From assembly GCA_951802195.1 (NCBI GenBank), contig OX637623.1, positions 1,116,001 through 1,180,000 on the forward strand: a stretch of DNA of 64,000 nucleotides. The letters run 5' to 3'. Under the pieces are notes generated by a model. The model saw only the letters and a program-made list of their open reading frames with translations, searched no databases and was not told the origin of the DNA. Below, one piece after another: positions 1 to 10,921 of the stretch (positions are counted from its first letter, which is position 1; every line of letters begins with the position of its first letter). The position numbers and the translations under genes were made by a program. The stretch comes from Tausonia pullulans (Eukaryota > Basidiomycota > Tremellomycetes > Cystofilobasidiales > Mrakiaceae).

Positions 1-1384
1 CATCATTCACAGACTGAATCGGATCAAGTCTCGTTTCTGAACCCTCTCCATTCCATCATACAGGCAAAGGAAGGGCCCTCTGCGTCCGATGGCAACGACG
101 ACAAAGAGATCGCCAGTGGCGGATTTATGTTCCAGTTCTTCGGACGGGTCCTCCGTTTCGTCGACAAATCGTGGAAGGTCCGTCCCTGAGGTCTCGAACC
201 CGGCGGCCCGATGTCCACTGATCGATACCTTCGCAGATGTATCCCGTCGGCGTCCTCTTTGGTGCGAACTACTTCAGAATGCGAGCTCTACCTGTCTTCA
301 GCTGACCCAGGTCAACCAGGCTTCGGATTTGACACGGCGAGCTCGATCGCTCTTCTCGCCCTCTCCGCTATTGCAGCGAAAGCGAGCCCGAGCTCGATTG
401 TCTGCTTACCGTTCCTCTTCACAACTGGTATGACGCTTATTGAGTAAGTGCCTATCCCCTGTCGCTTCCTGAAATACTTACTGACGATGGGGATTTCGCT
501 AGCTCTTTGGACGGCATCCGTGAGATCGACGCTGCTCATCTTTCCACCTCGTAGAAGCCGTTTCTGACTCTTCGCTCACAGTCATGATCTATGCCTACGC
601 TCGGCCCTCTCGTACTTCCGTCGAGGGCCGTCTGGGCGTCTTCCAACGAGCGGTCGGGACCAACAACGATGACACTCTAGCAACTTCAACTCCTCCGGTC
701 CTGCTGCAGTCGCCCACCTCTCAGCCCCGCGAGACTGACGAGACGCCCAAGACCATTGAGTCAGCGACAGGAGCAGTCTCAAGCGAGGACAAGACGAAGC
801 TGGATCACCGTGACCCAGAGGAGCCCGTTCCGACAGAGGATGCCTCCCTCACTAAGCGTCGCCTCGAAACCAAGCAACACACCATGTCAACGCTCTCTAT
901 CTACCTTACTGTCCTCTCTATCTGTTTGGCCTTCTCGTGAGTCCCTCGCTCCTCCCTTGTTGCAAACCCTCCTCGTCTCTTGCTCACACATTCTCTCTCC
1001 CATGTATGGGCGTTCTAGCATCTCTCTCATCACTATTATGGGCCTTGTTGGCGAGAACTGCTCATCTTGCATCGAAGCAGCTGAGAATGATCCGGGATTG
1101 AGTGGGAATTGGTGGCGAGGCTGGGCGGCCGTGAGTCCCTTAGTCTCCTCCCCCCCCCCACCAGCCTTCCTCTACTTCATCCGCTGGAACTGATGGCGAT
1201 TCTCTCACAGGCGAATGATGCATCCGGGTACATCGGCGCTGCGATTGTTGGATGCTTTGCTGCGATCTTGGTATTGGCTTGGGTGGTAAGCTGGGTGGTG
1301 AAACGACGTCAGGTGAGTAAGCCGAGCGAGGAGCCCAAGACGGCCACGGCCATCGTCGATACAGAGAAGAGCGGGGACGCATAA
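1..1384 (+). CDS. NicO-family nickel/cobalt transporter, C-terminal part (5' truncated by window edge)
   Basis: High-affinity Ni2+/Co2+ permease of the NicO (HoxN/NixA, fission yeast Nic1) family, a multi-pass membrane protein that supplies metal to enzymes such as urease. Exons at 64-177, 237-261, 320-443, 503-519, 582-936, 1019-1130 and 1211-1384 join in frame. They give the family signature GFDTASSIALLALSAIAAK, then LPFLFTTGMTLIDSLDGILM, then two more hydrophobic segments and a basic tail (SWVVKRRQ). In known members the loop after TLID-DGILM is short; here about 100 polar Ser/Thr/Glu-rich residues (roughly 610-880) are inserted. The metal-binding HxxxxDH helix lies upstream, outside the window. 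An exon before position 28 (reading IIHRLNRIK) is possible but not certain. Family assignment is firm; metal specificity is inferred. Confidence 0.88.
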
Positions 1385-1860
1385 AATGTTCATGGCCATT
1401 TCAGGCGAGGCATGTCCGAGACAGTACATGTACGTCCGACCAAGGGAGAGTGAGAGACCGAAGACTCGTCATCGGTCGAACGGCGATGCCGACGCGCGCG
1501 TCGACACGTAGGGAAGGTCTCGGAAGTAGTCTAATGTTTGGATGTCGTATACGCTGAGTATTGCACGCGGAGAGCTAGAGCGTGCCCAGCACCTTGCGAC
1601 CATCGCGTAGGACGGCGAGTCGTCCGGCTCTCTCCCTCCAAAGAGGAGGGGAGAGACCGTCATCGTCGTCGTCGTGGTTGGAAGGGGAAGAGCGAACGTT
1701 AGAACGCGAACGCGTCGACTCGAGCGAGAAGCAAGATGCAAAAGGTCCAACCGCCAGACGCCTCTGCCCCCCCCCCCCCCCTTCCTCCTCCTCCTCTCCA
1801 CCTCTCCCTTGCTCATTCTTGTTCCTAACCACCATCTCAGCATTCCCCGCTTCTCCCTCC
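1385..1860. other. intergenic, nickel transporter to DML1
   Basis: No gene is seen in these 476 bases. They hold the transporter's 3' end and the DML1 promoter and leader. A run of 15 C residues at 1767-1781 is followed by a pyrimidine-rich stretch leading to the DML1 start. Confidence 0.7.
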
Positions 1861-4085
1861 ATGCACGAAATTATTCATCTCCAGTTTGGCCCGCGCTCCA
1901 ACCACGTTGGAACGCACGCCTGGAATCTTGCCGAGTCCCAGTTTGCGTACGACGATGAGGACGTCGACTACGGGATAGATTTGAACGTGGACTGGCGACA
2001 GGGGCTGGACAAGGAGGTTAGCCAAGATCTCTATCCTATCTTTGGGAAATGAAGAAGCGACGACGAAGTATGTCCGAGACTGACAGGGCGGGGCGGCCCG
2101 GTGTGCGTGGTTGTTTGAAAGGGCGAGGAGACGTTTATGCCGCGACTCATCCTTAGCGATCTCAAGGGTACACATGAGTTCGCCTGAGAGAATTCTAAGA
2201 GTGCGCTAATCTTTTTACCTTAAACTGACAGAGAATTTTGGTGCGCTGCCCAACATCAACGCCCTCTACGGCGCCGACCCAGAGGAAGATGAAGACGCCG
2301 AGTACCCGTGCGTATGATAACTTCCTTATGAACGGTTTGAAATCGGGGTCCTCAGCTCCCAAATATTTCTCATCGACCTCTCAAGGCTGCGAAGCTGATC
2401 CGTAATCGGATGTGTGGTGGCGCCGCTGCTCAGACACCAGATTCTCCAGACCTCTCCGGCCGTCGCGCCATCAGCCTACCAGACCTTCCTTGCCTCCGAA
2501 GCCGAGGCTGACCCCGTCTCAGAAGAGCCGATCCTGGAGCCTCGCTTGCTTGAGAAGACGCGATACTGGTCTGACTACAATCGCGTCTGGTACCACCCGC
2601 GGACGATGAACCCTCTGCCTGCGATCTTTCGTCGAGAGAAGGACGAGGCTGGGCTTGGTCAGGGCGTGACCTACTGGGGGGAGGGGCTTGAGGCGTGGAA
2701 AGCTGCTTCGCAGGTGATTAGGGACAGCTCGAGGTCCGATCCGTTCATCTGACGATACCTGATGTGCAATGCCCACCCGCGCAGCTCGACCCTTCAATCT
2801 CTGATCAGTTCCGGCTTTTTGCTGAGGAGAGCGATCTCCTTCAGGGTATCCAACTCTCGCTCGACATCTCCACGGGCTTCGCCGCCATGGGCTGCGAGCT
2901 TGTTGCCGAATTCAAGGACGAGAACCCCAAAGGCGACGTTCTTGCGGTCGGTCTTATGGGCTCGCTGCTACCCGGCCAGCCAGAGAAGAACGAGATTGCT
3001 GTGAGAAACCATGCATTGCTGTTTTTCCAAAAGACACCGGCTGATCTTCGGGCACACTTCATCAGCGCTGCTTCACTGAGGCCCAGGGCATCCGATCTCT
3101 TCTTGAGCACGGCATTTCCGTCCTTCCGATCCAGGAGCCGGAGACCTCGTGGTCTTCCGAGTCCTTTTCTAGCGCGAACCCTCTCGTGAAACTTTCTGTT
3201 GGTTTCTCTTTCTTTGCGGCCAACTCGAAGTAGAAGCTGAACTTGTTCGACTCCGCTCAGCCCTCCAATTCTCTGCAGTCCTCCGCTCTCATCGCCACCC
3301 ATCTTGCCTCCGCTTTCCTCCCCCTTCGACTCAATATGAACCGCACGAGCCTTCCGACGCTACTCCAGAAGCTCAACTGGCGTGGTGACACCCGTCTCAT
3401 CGGTCTCGTCGGACGGGCACCCGTCTGGGACGCGCGTGCGAGCCTCAAGGCGGACCAGGGCTGGGACTTCAGCTCGACGTTGAGCGCTCGTGAGCAGGTG
3501 CGAATGATTGACGCCGGGATCGTCTTTCTGGATGCCGCCTAACCGTCTGTCCGCTGCTTTGACAGCCCGTCACGCCGTTCTACGCCCACACTGTCACCCG
3601 AGGTCTTCCCTCTTCCTCTTTGGAAGGCGTTCGCAGCTCGCTCGAAGCCATCTCAGGCGGCCTCAAGGGCCACCTGCTCACTTTGTCCGTTAAACTTTCC
3701 TCTTGAAACCCGCGAGGTCACGACCTAAAACAACTCACCGTTTCTCCTTAGCCTCGACCTGCCTCAACCCCTCCCTCTCTCTCATCCCTTCCCCGAGATC
3801 TTCCTCCCCGCTCCGGCCGCTCCCTCTCCGCCCAAATCCCTCCCTCTCATCTCTACGCTCACAACTTCGACCATCTCCCGACACGTCCTCGCCTCTCGGG
3901 CTGATACGATCGCGCACTTCCTCTCCCGACACGGTGACATGCGCGCGAGCGGGATGGGCGACGCTTGGGGTCGCGATGAGGGTAGGGAGCTCGTTGAGGC
4001 TTTGATTGGGTTCAAGGAGGGCTTTGCGGAGGCTGGGGAGGACGACGAGGCCGACGAGGTCGACCCAGAGGAGAGGGACTATTGA
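1861..4085 (+). CDS. DML1: Misato/DML1 tubulin-like protein
   Basis: Cytosolic and mitochondria-associated protein with a partial tubulin/FtsZ-like fold. The family is needed for mitochondrial DNA and organelle partitioning in yeast and for spindle organisation in animals. The start gives MHEIIHLQFGPRSNHVGTHA, the tubulin-like N-terminal Misato motif. Exons 1861-2016, 2122-2167, 2232-2307, 2434-2713, 2785-3000, 3066-3197, 3261-3497, 3566-3684 and 3752-4085 close in frame on TGA (531 aa), close to the usual family length. Later landmarks are YWSDYNRVWYHPRTMNPLP, FRLFAEESDLLQGIQL (family: FAEECDxxQGFQ) and a GCELVAEFKDE segment. The C-terminus is acidic. The gene ends tail to tail with the INCENP gene, 126 bases away. 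The donor of the seventh intron was set at ACTTT|gtccgt because only that choice keeps frame. Confidence 0.9.
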
Positions 4086-4211
4086 ACAATGAACGGTACA
4101 TGAAAATCAAGAGAAAGGGGGCTGATGGCGAAAATCGATGGTTGAGACAGAGGGTTCAAGAGAGGAGCGAGGGAAGGAGGAAAAATAAATTACAAAAAGA
4201 GAGAAACTGCC

Positions 4212-7200
4212 CTACTTCCAGCCCATGCGCTTCGCGTACTCGAGCTCCTCCTGCGGCGTGACACCATCTTGGCCACCCCAGTTGGCCGAGCTCGACCGGG
4301 CGCGGAACTTGCCAGCGCGAGCCCGGAAGACCTCCTCCATCGATAGGGGCCGCATCGGCCCGAAGATGTCGTCCGGGTTGTGAGCCTCCTGCTCCTTCAT
4401 TGCTGCACGGATGTCTGGCGACTGGGCCCAAGACGCGACCTCTGTCTTAGGCCGATCCTCGTCGTCCGAGTCCGAGTACTCGGACTTGATGTCCGGGAGC
4501 TCTATCGCCTCGGACTGACCGGCATACTCGTCGTTCTGGGCAAGGATGTGCGACTGGAGTGCCTGCCGTTGCGCCTGGAGGACCGATTGGGCGCTCGCGC
4601 TCGAGCTCGCTTGGGCCTGAGACGTCCTGTTTGGGTTGAGCGGCCGGTTGATGTCCGAGGCGCGCATGGGAGGGCCGAGTCCACCGCCGATGGGCCGGAT
4701 CGTCGAAGTGACCGTCGAGGAGCGCTGCTGCTGGGGTGTCTGCATAGTCGAGACGGAGTTCGACGACGACAAAGCAGCAGTGTTCGAGGTAGGCACAACC
4801 GGGCGGAAGGGAGCGGCGACCTTGGTCGTCGGGATCGATGTTGTCATTGGGGCCTTGCCGAGCTTCGATGCGACGGGTTTGGTGACACCGACGGGACCTC
4901 CAGCGAACCGCTTGGGTTCAGGCGCAGTTTTGACGGCAGTCTCCATCTTGCGCTTCTTTTTAAGCTCCTCCTCGGCAGCAGCCTGAGCCTTGAGAGAGAG
5001 TTGATTGTCAGCGAATGTGCACATGTCTCGTCGGACGCTGACACGAGTAAAGACACACCTTCAGGGCCTCCTTGGCCTTCCTTTCCTTAGCCTCCCGCTC
5101 CTTGCGGTTGCGCTCAAGCTCGGCTGCACGCGCCTTGCGCTCGGCAAGCTCCCTCACACGCTGCTTCCTCTCCTCATCGGCCTTGGCCTTTTCCTCCTCC
5201 TGCTTTTTGACAAGCGCCTGCATTCGAGAGGATTCGGCGAGGCGGCTGATGGCGGCCTTACGCTCTTTTTGCTCGTGCTCCTGTATGGAAGCAAACCGAT
5301 TGTCAGGTTGAGCAAATGAGAGAGAAAAGAGCCAGACATCGAGATGTACCTTTCGAGCAGCCTCGGCGGCGAGGGCGAGGCTCTTGACGGGCTCGACCTT
5401 GCTAGACTTCTTGCCGGACGCCTTGGCCGCGAACGTCGAGCCGTGCGTGTAGACGCTGGACGTCGAAGTGCCAAGTCGGGACGATGTCGAGTGGCCGAGA
5501 GAGCCCGAGAGGTTTGTTCTCGTCACCCGCGTCTGCAGGAAGGGCAGGAACAAGCGTTAGACCACAGGTATCGAGACGCGATTCAAACGGCGAGTGGAAA
5601 CAAACCTTGGTGGGCGCCGCAGACTGATCTTCCATGTCCTCATCGTCAATGGGAAGCTCCTTCTCATCCTCAGCGTTCGCAGACGCAAAGACGGCCTTGC
5701 TCTTGGCCTTGTTGATCGTCGCCGTCGTCGTCAGGTCCTCCATCGTGAGACCTCCTCCGCGAGAGGGAGCAACTTCGACTTCAACTCGAGCGGCAGTTTT
5801 GACGGGGGCAACCTGGAAGGGGTTCGCCCCAGTGGGTGCGGCGGTCTTTTGGGGAGCGGAGGTGGTAGGCCGCGGGATGGCGGTTGTCCGAGCAGGGGGG
5901 GACGCAGCAGGGGTAGTCGAGGGGAGCGCAGCATGGAAGGCGGAGGTATCCTTGATGGGCGTTGTCGACTTGGCTGGGGCAGATTTGACTGTCTTCGCGG
6001 CGACGGGGACAGCCGCCGGCAGGGCAGGCGCAGCGGTCGGAACGAACATGGGAGATGCAGCCTTGATGGCAGCGCGAGGGGGAGCGGCAGGGGATGAAGG
6101 TCGAGAGACAGCGAGAGAGTCCGCCTCGACGGTATCTTCTTCCTCATCCTCATTTTCGGCGAACATGTCGTCAATCATGCCACCAAGATGAGCGAACGAG
6201 CTTGATGGATGCGAAGACGCTGCGGGAGCCGGAGGCGCAGCGGCAGGGATGGCGAGGCGCTCGATGGGAATAGGGCCTACAACTTTGGGGCGCGGCTGAG
6301 CTGGAGAGGACAGCCGGGACGTCTTGTCAACGACAACGGACGGCGACGGTGACGGTGACCGGGGAGCAGCGGAGAGAGGAGCGGGCGCAGCTGACGGCGC
6401 GACAGGTACATCAAGGCTCTTGAGCACGCCGGTGAACGGGGCCGGGACTGGGACAGCATCAGCTGGGGCAAGAGCAACTTGATCGGCAGGAGCAGAGTTG
6501 CGCATGGGAGCGGTCGGCTGCATGACGGCTGCGGGAACGCTCGAGAGAACGCCAGCGCCGACGGAGCTGACGGCTCGAGCACGGGCAGCCTTGGCGTTCA
6601 TCTCTTCAATCTCGCGACGAAGGCGGCTGATACCCGACGAATTGTCCGTGGTCGCAGTCGCGGTCGGGGGAGGGGAGAAGTTGAGCGACCGCGTGGGAGG
6701 AAGGGCGGTCGAGATGCCGAGGTTGAGAGCGCGAGAGGAAGGCACGAGATCCGAGCCGGAGATCTTGGCCATCTTGGACGAACGACGGTCAAAAGAGGAC
6801 TCCGTCGAAGGAGCTGCAGCAGTAGACAATCTGGTGTCATCCTCAAAGCCGGCATCGGACTTGCGCTTGATGCTCGAGCTGGAGGAGGCAGGAGCGGCGC
6901 TGACGGTTGCCGAGGCGAGATGCTCGCGCTCTCGCTCCCTTGAAGCAGCAACGAGAGCTGTGCCCTGGCTCTTGCGGAGGCCACCATCGTAATCGGATCC
7001 ACCTCCGAGCGCCTTGTTGAGCCATGAGCTCCGGACGGCACCGACACCACGACCGGCGGGTTTGGTGGGCGGCTGCGCCGACATCGTGGCCATGGGGGTA
7101 GGAGAATCGACAGCCTTGGGCGAGACAGCGTCCTTCTTGTGCGAAGGAGAGGGTGCATCGTTAACGCCAGAGGCTTCCGCAGTGACAGGCTGGGATGCGG

Positions 7201-9316
7201 GAGCCGAGGCGGAGAGAGAGGATGTGAGGACGGTCTCCTCGTCGAGGATTTCGGGTGAGGATGAGCGAGCGTCTTCCTCAGGGGCGGTGTCCTGGTCGAC
7301 GATTTCTACGTTGACTGGCTCGACAGACGCCGTGTCCTCTTGATCAGGGATGACCGAGACTATCACCTCCTTCTCGACCGTGGCGGATTCGGTGGCGAGC
7401 TCCCCAAAAGTGTCGGTAGCCAGAGCGGTCTTTTCGACCGACTGTAGGGCCGAAGGAGCCTCCAGGATCTTGGCCGTAGGATTTGGGGCAGAGTCGACGA
7501 CCTTCTCCTGCTCCTTGGTATCCTGCTTCCTCACCGACTCCTCGTCATCTTCCTCCTCGTCTTCTTCCTCGTCTTCTTCCTCGTCTTCCTCCTCATCTTC
7601 TTCGTCCTCCTCGTCATCTTCCTCCTCGTCCTCCTCCTCCTCCTCGATGAGCGATGCATCCACCTCGGCAACATCCTCGACGATGGCCGCCTCCTCGACG
7701 ATGGCCACCTCCTCGGCGATAGCTGCTTCCTCGACGATGGCCGCCTCCTCGACGATGGCCACCTCCTCGGCGATGGTCACCTCCTCGGCAATAGCTGCTT
7801 CCTCGACCATCTTCTCGATCTCGGCTGTGGCGGCCTCCTCGACTTCGTCGACAGGAGCAACGAGAGGCTCCACCACCACCTCCTCCTCCTCTACTGCAAG
7901 AATCTTTGTTGGGGCGACGACCCCTGGCTCGTCCATGGTCTCCTTCTTATACTTCTTCTCCGCTACGGCCTCCTCCATCTCGTCGACCGGCGCAGTGGGC
8001 TCGTTATTAGGCGTTGGCTCCGGCTCCATCGATCCGTCCTCCTGAACGACTGCAATGACCTCCTCAATCACACCCGCATCGTCGACGATCACGGGTCCGG
8101 CTGCGGGAGGGGGTGGCGTCGCCTCCTCTTTGGCGGCCACCGGCGGATCTGGCTCTGCCGCCGCCTCGATGACGAGCTCAGGCTCGGGCTCCTTATCCTT
8201 CTTCTTCTTGGTACCCTTTTGTTTGGCTGGCGCCTTCTCCTTCTTAGCCTTCTTCACCGGCTTGGGAAGGGGTTCTTGCTCCTCGTGCGCGTCGTTGTCG
8301 TCGTCCTCAGCGCTGACCTGACGCAGCTTGGATGGCGAGAAGAGCTTGCGGGCCGTCGACGCCGCAGCGGGGCTACCGTTGTTAGCGGCTTGTTGTTGGT
8401 GATTGTCACTCTTGGAGTGGGTCGGCGAGAGGGGCGCAGGAGGAGCAGCGGCGATGGCGGCTGAGCCAGTGATGGTGACGACGCGAGGGCGTCGGGCCGC
8501 TGGGCTCGCAAAGGCTGTGGACTTGTGGACGTTCTCCTGGTCCTGATTTGGGTTCTGAGATGTGATGTGTCAGTGATTCCAGGAAGAGGGCTTGCGGGGC
8601 ATGGGGGCGGGCTGGCTCACAAGAGACGATGAGCTAGTGGAGAAGGACGACGCGACGGCGGCCGGGGGAGCTTCCTTGTTTGCCTGCTTGAGCTTGTCAG
8701 CCTTGTCCTTCTCGACGGCGGCTTGGGCCCGGGTCCGCTTGGTCGTCGTGCCCTTCTTGCGAGAGGGGGTCTTGATAAGGTCGCCGATGGGGGCACTATA
8801 TGAAGAGGCCAGTCAGTTGAAATGTGGAGAGGAGGAGCGGAGGGGGGGAGGGAGGGTTCGTTGACAGTCTAAGCCTTCTCGCAAGAACGCGTCCACCTCA
8901 AGCTTGGATGTTGGCAATCCAGTCAAATGACTCCGCCTTCACTTCAAAGACTACTCGAAACGGTATCATGGCCAAGATCCACGATGTTGGTCGAAAGGGG
9001 GGGAGAGCAGCGAGCAATGACGACGCGAAGGTCGCGCTCCTCCCCTCCCTCTCCTCTCCACTCTCCTGTTTGACGCTGAGATCGTCCATTCTCCTGCCCA
9101 AGACGGCTTAGAACAAGATGATAGACAGGCGTATACCCACGGTTGGTCTCCCTGGTGGCTGAAGACGGCGTCGAGATAACTGTCGAGCCAGCCGAACCCG
9201 AGGCTCTCGACGGCGTCCCCCAGAGCGTCGAAGTACTGGGTGTTGTCCTGAGCGAGCCGGCCACGAAGCTCGGTCGCCCACGGGTTAAAGGATGGCTGCT
9301 GAGTGAGAGGTGACAT
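4212..9316 (-). CDS. SLI15: Inner centromere protein INCENP/Sli15 (Aurora B scaffold)
   Basis: Scaffold of the chromosomal passenger complex that binds and activates Aurora kinase at centromeres and the spindle midzone. Exons (reverse strand) 9316-9141, 8795-8621, 8554-5606, 5532-5350, 5280-5059 and 4988-4212 join to 1,493 aa. The N-terminus (FNPWATELRGRL...WLDSYLDAVF) resembles the Survivin/Borealin-binding helix. The C-terminus is a clear IN-box: PDDIFGPMRPLSMEEVF followed by RARSSSANWGG, where the adjacent serines match the TSS site phosphorylated by Aurora. Before it lies a charged helix rich in RKxAE/KAKEE (about 5060-5280), like the single alpha-helix of INCENP. The middle is low-complexity: an acidic tract (about 7540-7650) and hexapeptide repeats (about 7670-7810). 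The protein is much longer than Sli15 (about 700 aa), mainly through these regions. The start is the first ATG in the open frame; the 345-base first intron could hide a small exon. Confidence 0.88.
7540..7810 (-). repeat. in-gene repeats: acidic Glu/Asp tract and EE[AV]xI hexapeptide array
   Basis: Inside the INCENP gene the plus strand shows repeated CTC/CTT/GTC/ATC triplets (about 7540-7650), encoding an almost pure Glu/Asp run. Next to it, at about 7670-7810, about seven copies of an 18-base unit encode variants of AIVEEA, AIAEEV and TIAEEV. Both arrays are read in frame. Confidence 0.9.
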
Positions 9317-9609
9317 GATAGGAGAGCCGGCGGGTTGATGGGGGTAGTACTGGTAGTGGTGGGGTCTTGAGGAGGGCCGCCTCAAAGCGGGTGGGCGGGC
9401 GGTGTTGATGGTTGGAGAGACGCGGCGGGCGAGGAGAGCGCTCAGGGAAGTCAGGCGCGCTGCCAAGGTGCGCAAGGATGGGAGGACGTGGCGCCTGCAG
9501 GCGACAGCCGTCGATCATTTCTCAGACACTCGCGGTAGACGCCCTGACAAGAAACATGTATTTTATAGCAGACTGGTCCTTCAAACCAAAGCCACGCAGT
9601 TCTTCCGTC

Positions 9610-10429
9610 TCAGATCCTCCATGGAGCCACGTCCTCCTCCGTCGCCGCGGGAAGCGTCTTGACAACCTTGGCCGGGTTCCCGACCGCCACCGCCCTCGCC
9701 GGAACGTCCTTCGTCACGACACTCCCCGCGCCAATGGTCACTCCATCGCCGATGGTCACACCAGGGCAGATGATGGCGCCGCCGCCGATCCAGCAGTCCT
9801 TGCCGATAGAGATGGGCTTTTGGAACTCGCGGCCGAGAGTCCCGTTGCGGGCTTCGGGGAGCACAGGGTGTGTCGCTGTGTAGACGTGGACGCCAGGGCC
9901 GAACATCGTTCGGGAACCAATGGTGACTGTGGGGGGACGTGTGGATTTTAGGTCGATATCATGAACGGACTCTCGCCCATGCGATGATCGACGGTGAGGG
10001 GGGACGAACTGGGTCCAACGTCCAGGAAGAAGGCACCAGGTCCTATGTAGACATCGTCTCCGACCGTCACATTAAATCCCTGGAGGGGAGGATGGGTTGA
10101 GCGAAACAACAAGCCATTAGCGCCGCCCAGACGATCTCGACACAACGCAATACAGTGACACCACGCGCACTCACATATTCGCAAAAGAACGGCAGCGAGA
10201 CAAACACCTGTGTCTCGTCCCCCTTCTCCTCGCATCGGAAGAACTCTCTGAGCAACGCCGGCCGCTCCTGGTCAGAGGAGGCGTTGATCCCCTGAACTTT
10301 GCGCCGACCTTCGGTCGCAACGCGCTGGACGTAGGCATCGCGGTACGTGTAGGGACGGCCGGCGATCATGTTGTCGAACTCGGTCGTCGACTGGCCCTCG
10401 AGAGGAGGGAGGGGGGCGGAGAGAGGCAT
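9610..10429 (-). CDS. Sugar O-acetyltransferase (maltose/galactoside acetyltransferase type)
   Basis: Cytosolic acetyl-CoA-dependent sugar O-acetyltransferase with a left-handed beta-helix. Exons 10429-10175, 10079-10010 and 9926-9610 give 213 aa, the usual size. The N-terminal helical domain reads [18 protein letters not shown] (family: MxxGexYxxxDpeL). It is followed by hexapeptide repeats such as [20 protein letters not shown] and [19 protein letters not shown]. The catalytic histidine region is [10 protein letters not shown], and the C-terminus has the standard [15 protein letters not shown]. Fungi have several of these enzymes with uncertain natural substrates, so the acceptor sugar cannot be named. 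It lies downstream of RTP1 in the same orientation. Confidence 0.9.
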
Positions 10430-10921
10430 GATGATGGGGGACTGAGAGGGAAGTCAGATACAGGTTGACAACGGGACGGGAGGGAAGGAGGATATACGGA
10501 GGAAGCCGAAAGTAAATAATGGAAAGCAAGCGAGCGAGAGCGCAACGGTGCAACAGGGTATGAGAGGCGAGAGAGGTTATGGTTGGAAGAGAAAGTGTAG
10601 AGCAGGAGTCAGGCCGGCGAATTCCTCTTTATTCTCGGGTCAAGAGAGTCAGCAGCTCGAGTCAAGATGCGGCCGGTCTCGGTGGCCTACGTTACGCCGG
10701 CCGGGCCAACGCCCGATCTTCTCTAGCTGGCGGCGGGTGCTAGAGCGCTTATCAACCGCCAGAGTACAAACCAAGGGGACCGGGTCAAGAGCAGAGAACA
10801 GAGATTTGCCGGCGGCTCGGCCAGTTCATGTGACAGCCAGCGCTTGGAGGCGCACGCAACTGCCGCTGATCTCCATGACCGCATGCATGTGCATGCGCGC
10901 GCGTGTGATCATAGCATCGCA
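10430..10921. other. intergenic, acetyltransferase promoter and RTP1 3' end
   Basis: No gene is seen in these 492 bases. The stretch at 10880-10907 is strictly alternating purine/pyrimidine (GCATGC and GCGCGC units). The part from about 10430 to 10600 is purine-rich leader of the acetyltransferase gene. Confidence 0.7.

Noticed and set aside
4380-5090. Rightward open frames opposite the INCENP C-terminus
   Set aside because: The reverse strand encodes the unmistakable IN-box and charged helix; the forward frames are its shadows.
7350-8045. Rightward frame coding for poly-serine
   Set aside because: It is the antisense reading of the Glu/Asp-rich INCENP coding exon; triplet repeats keep all frames open.
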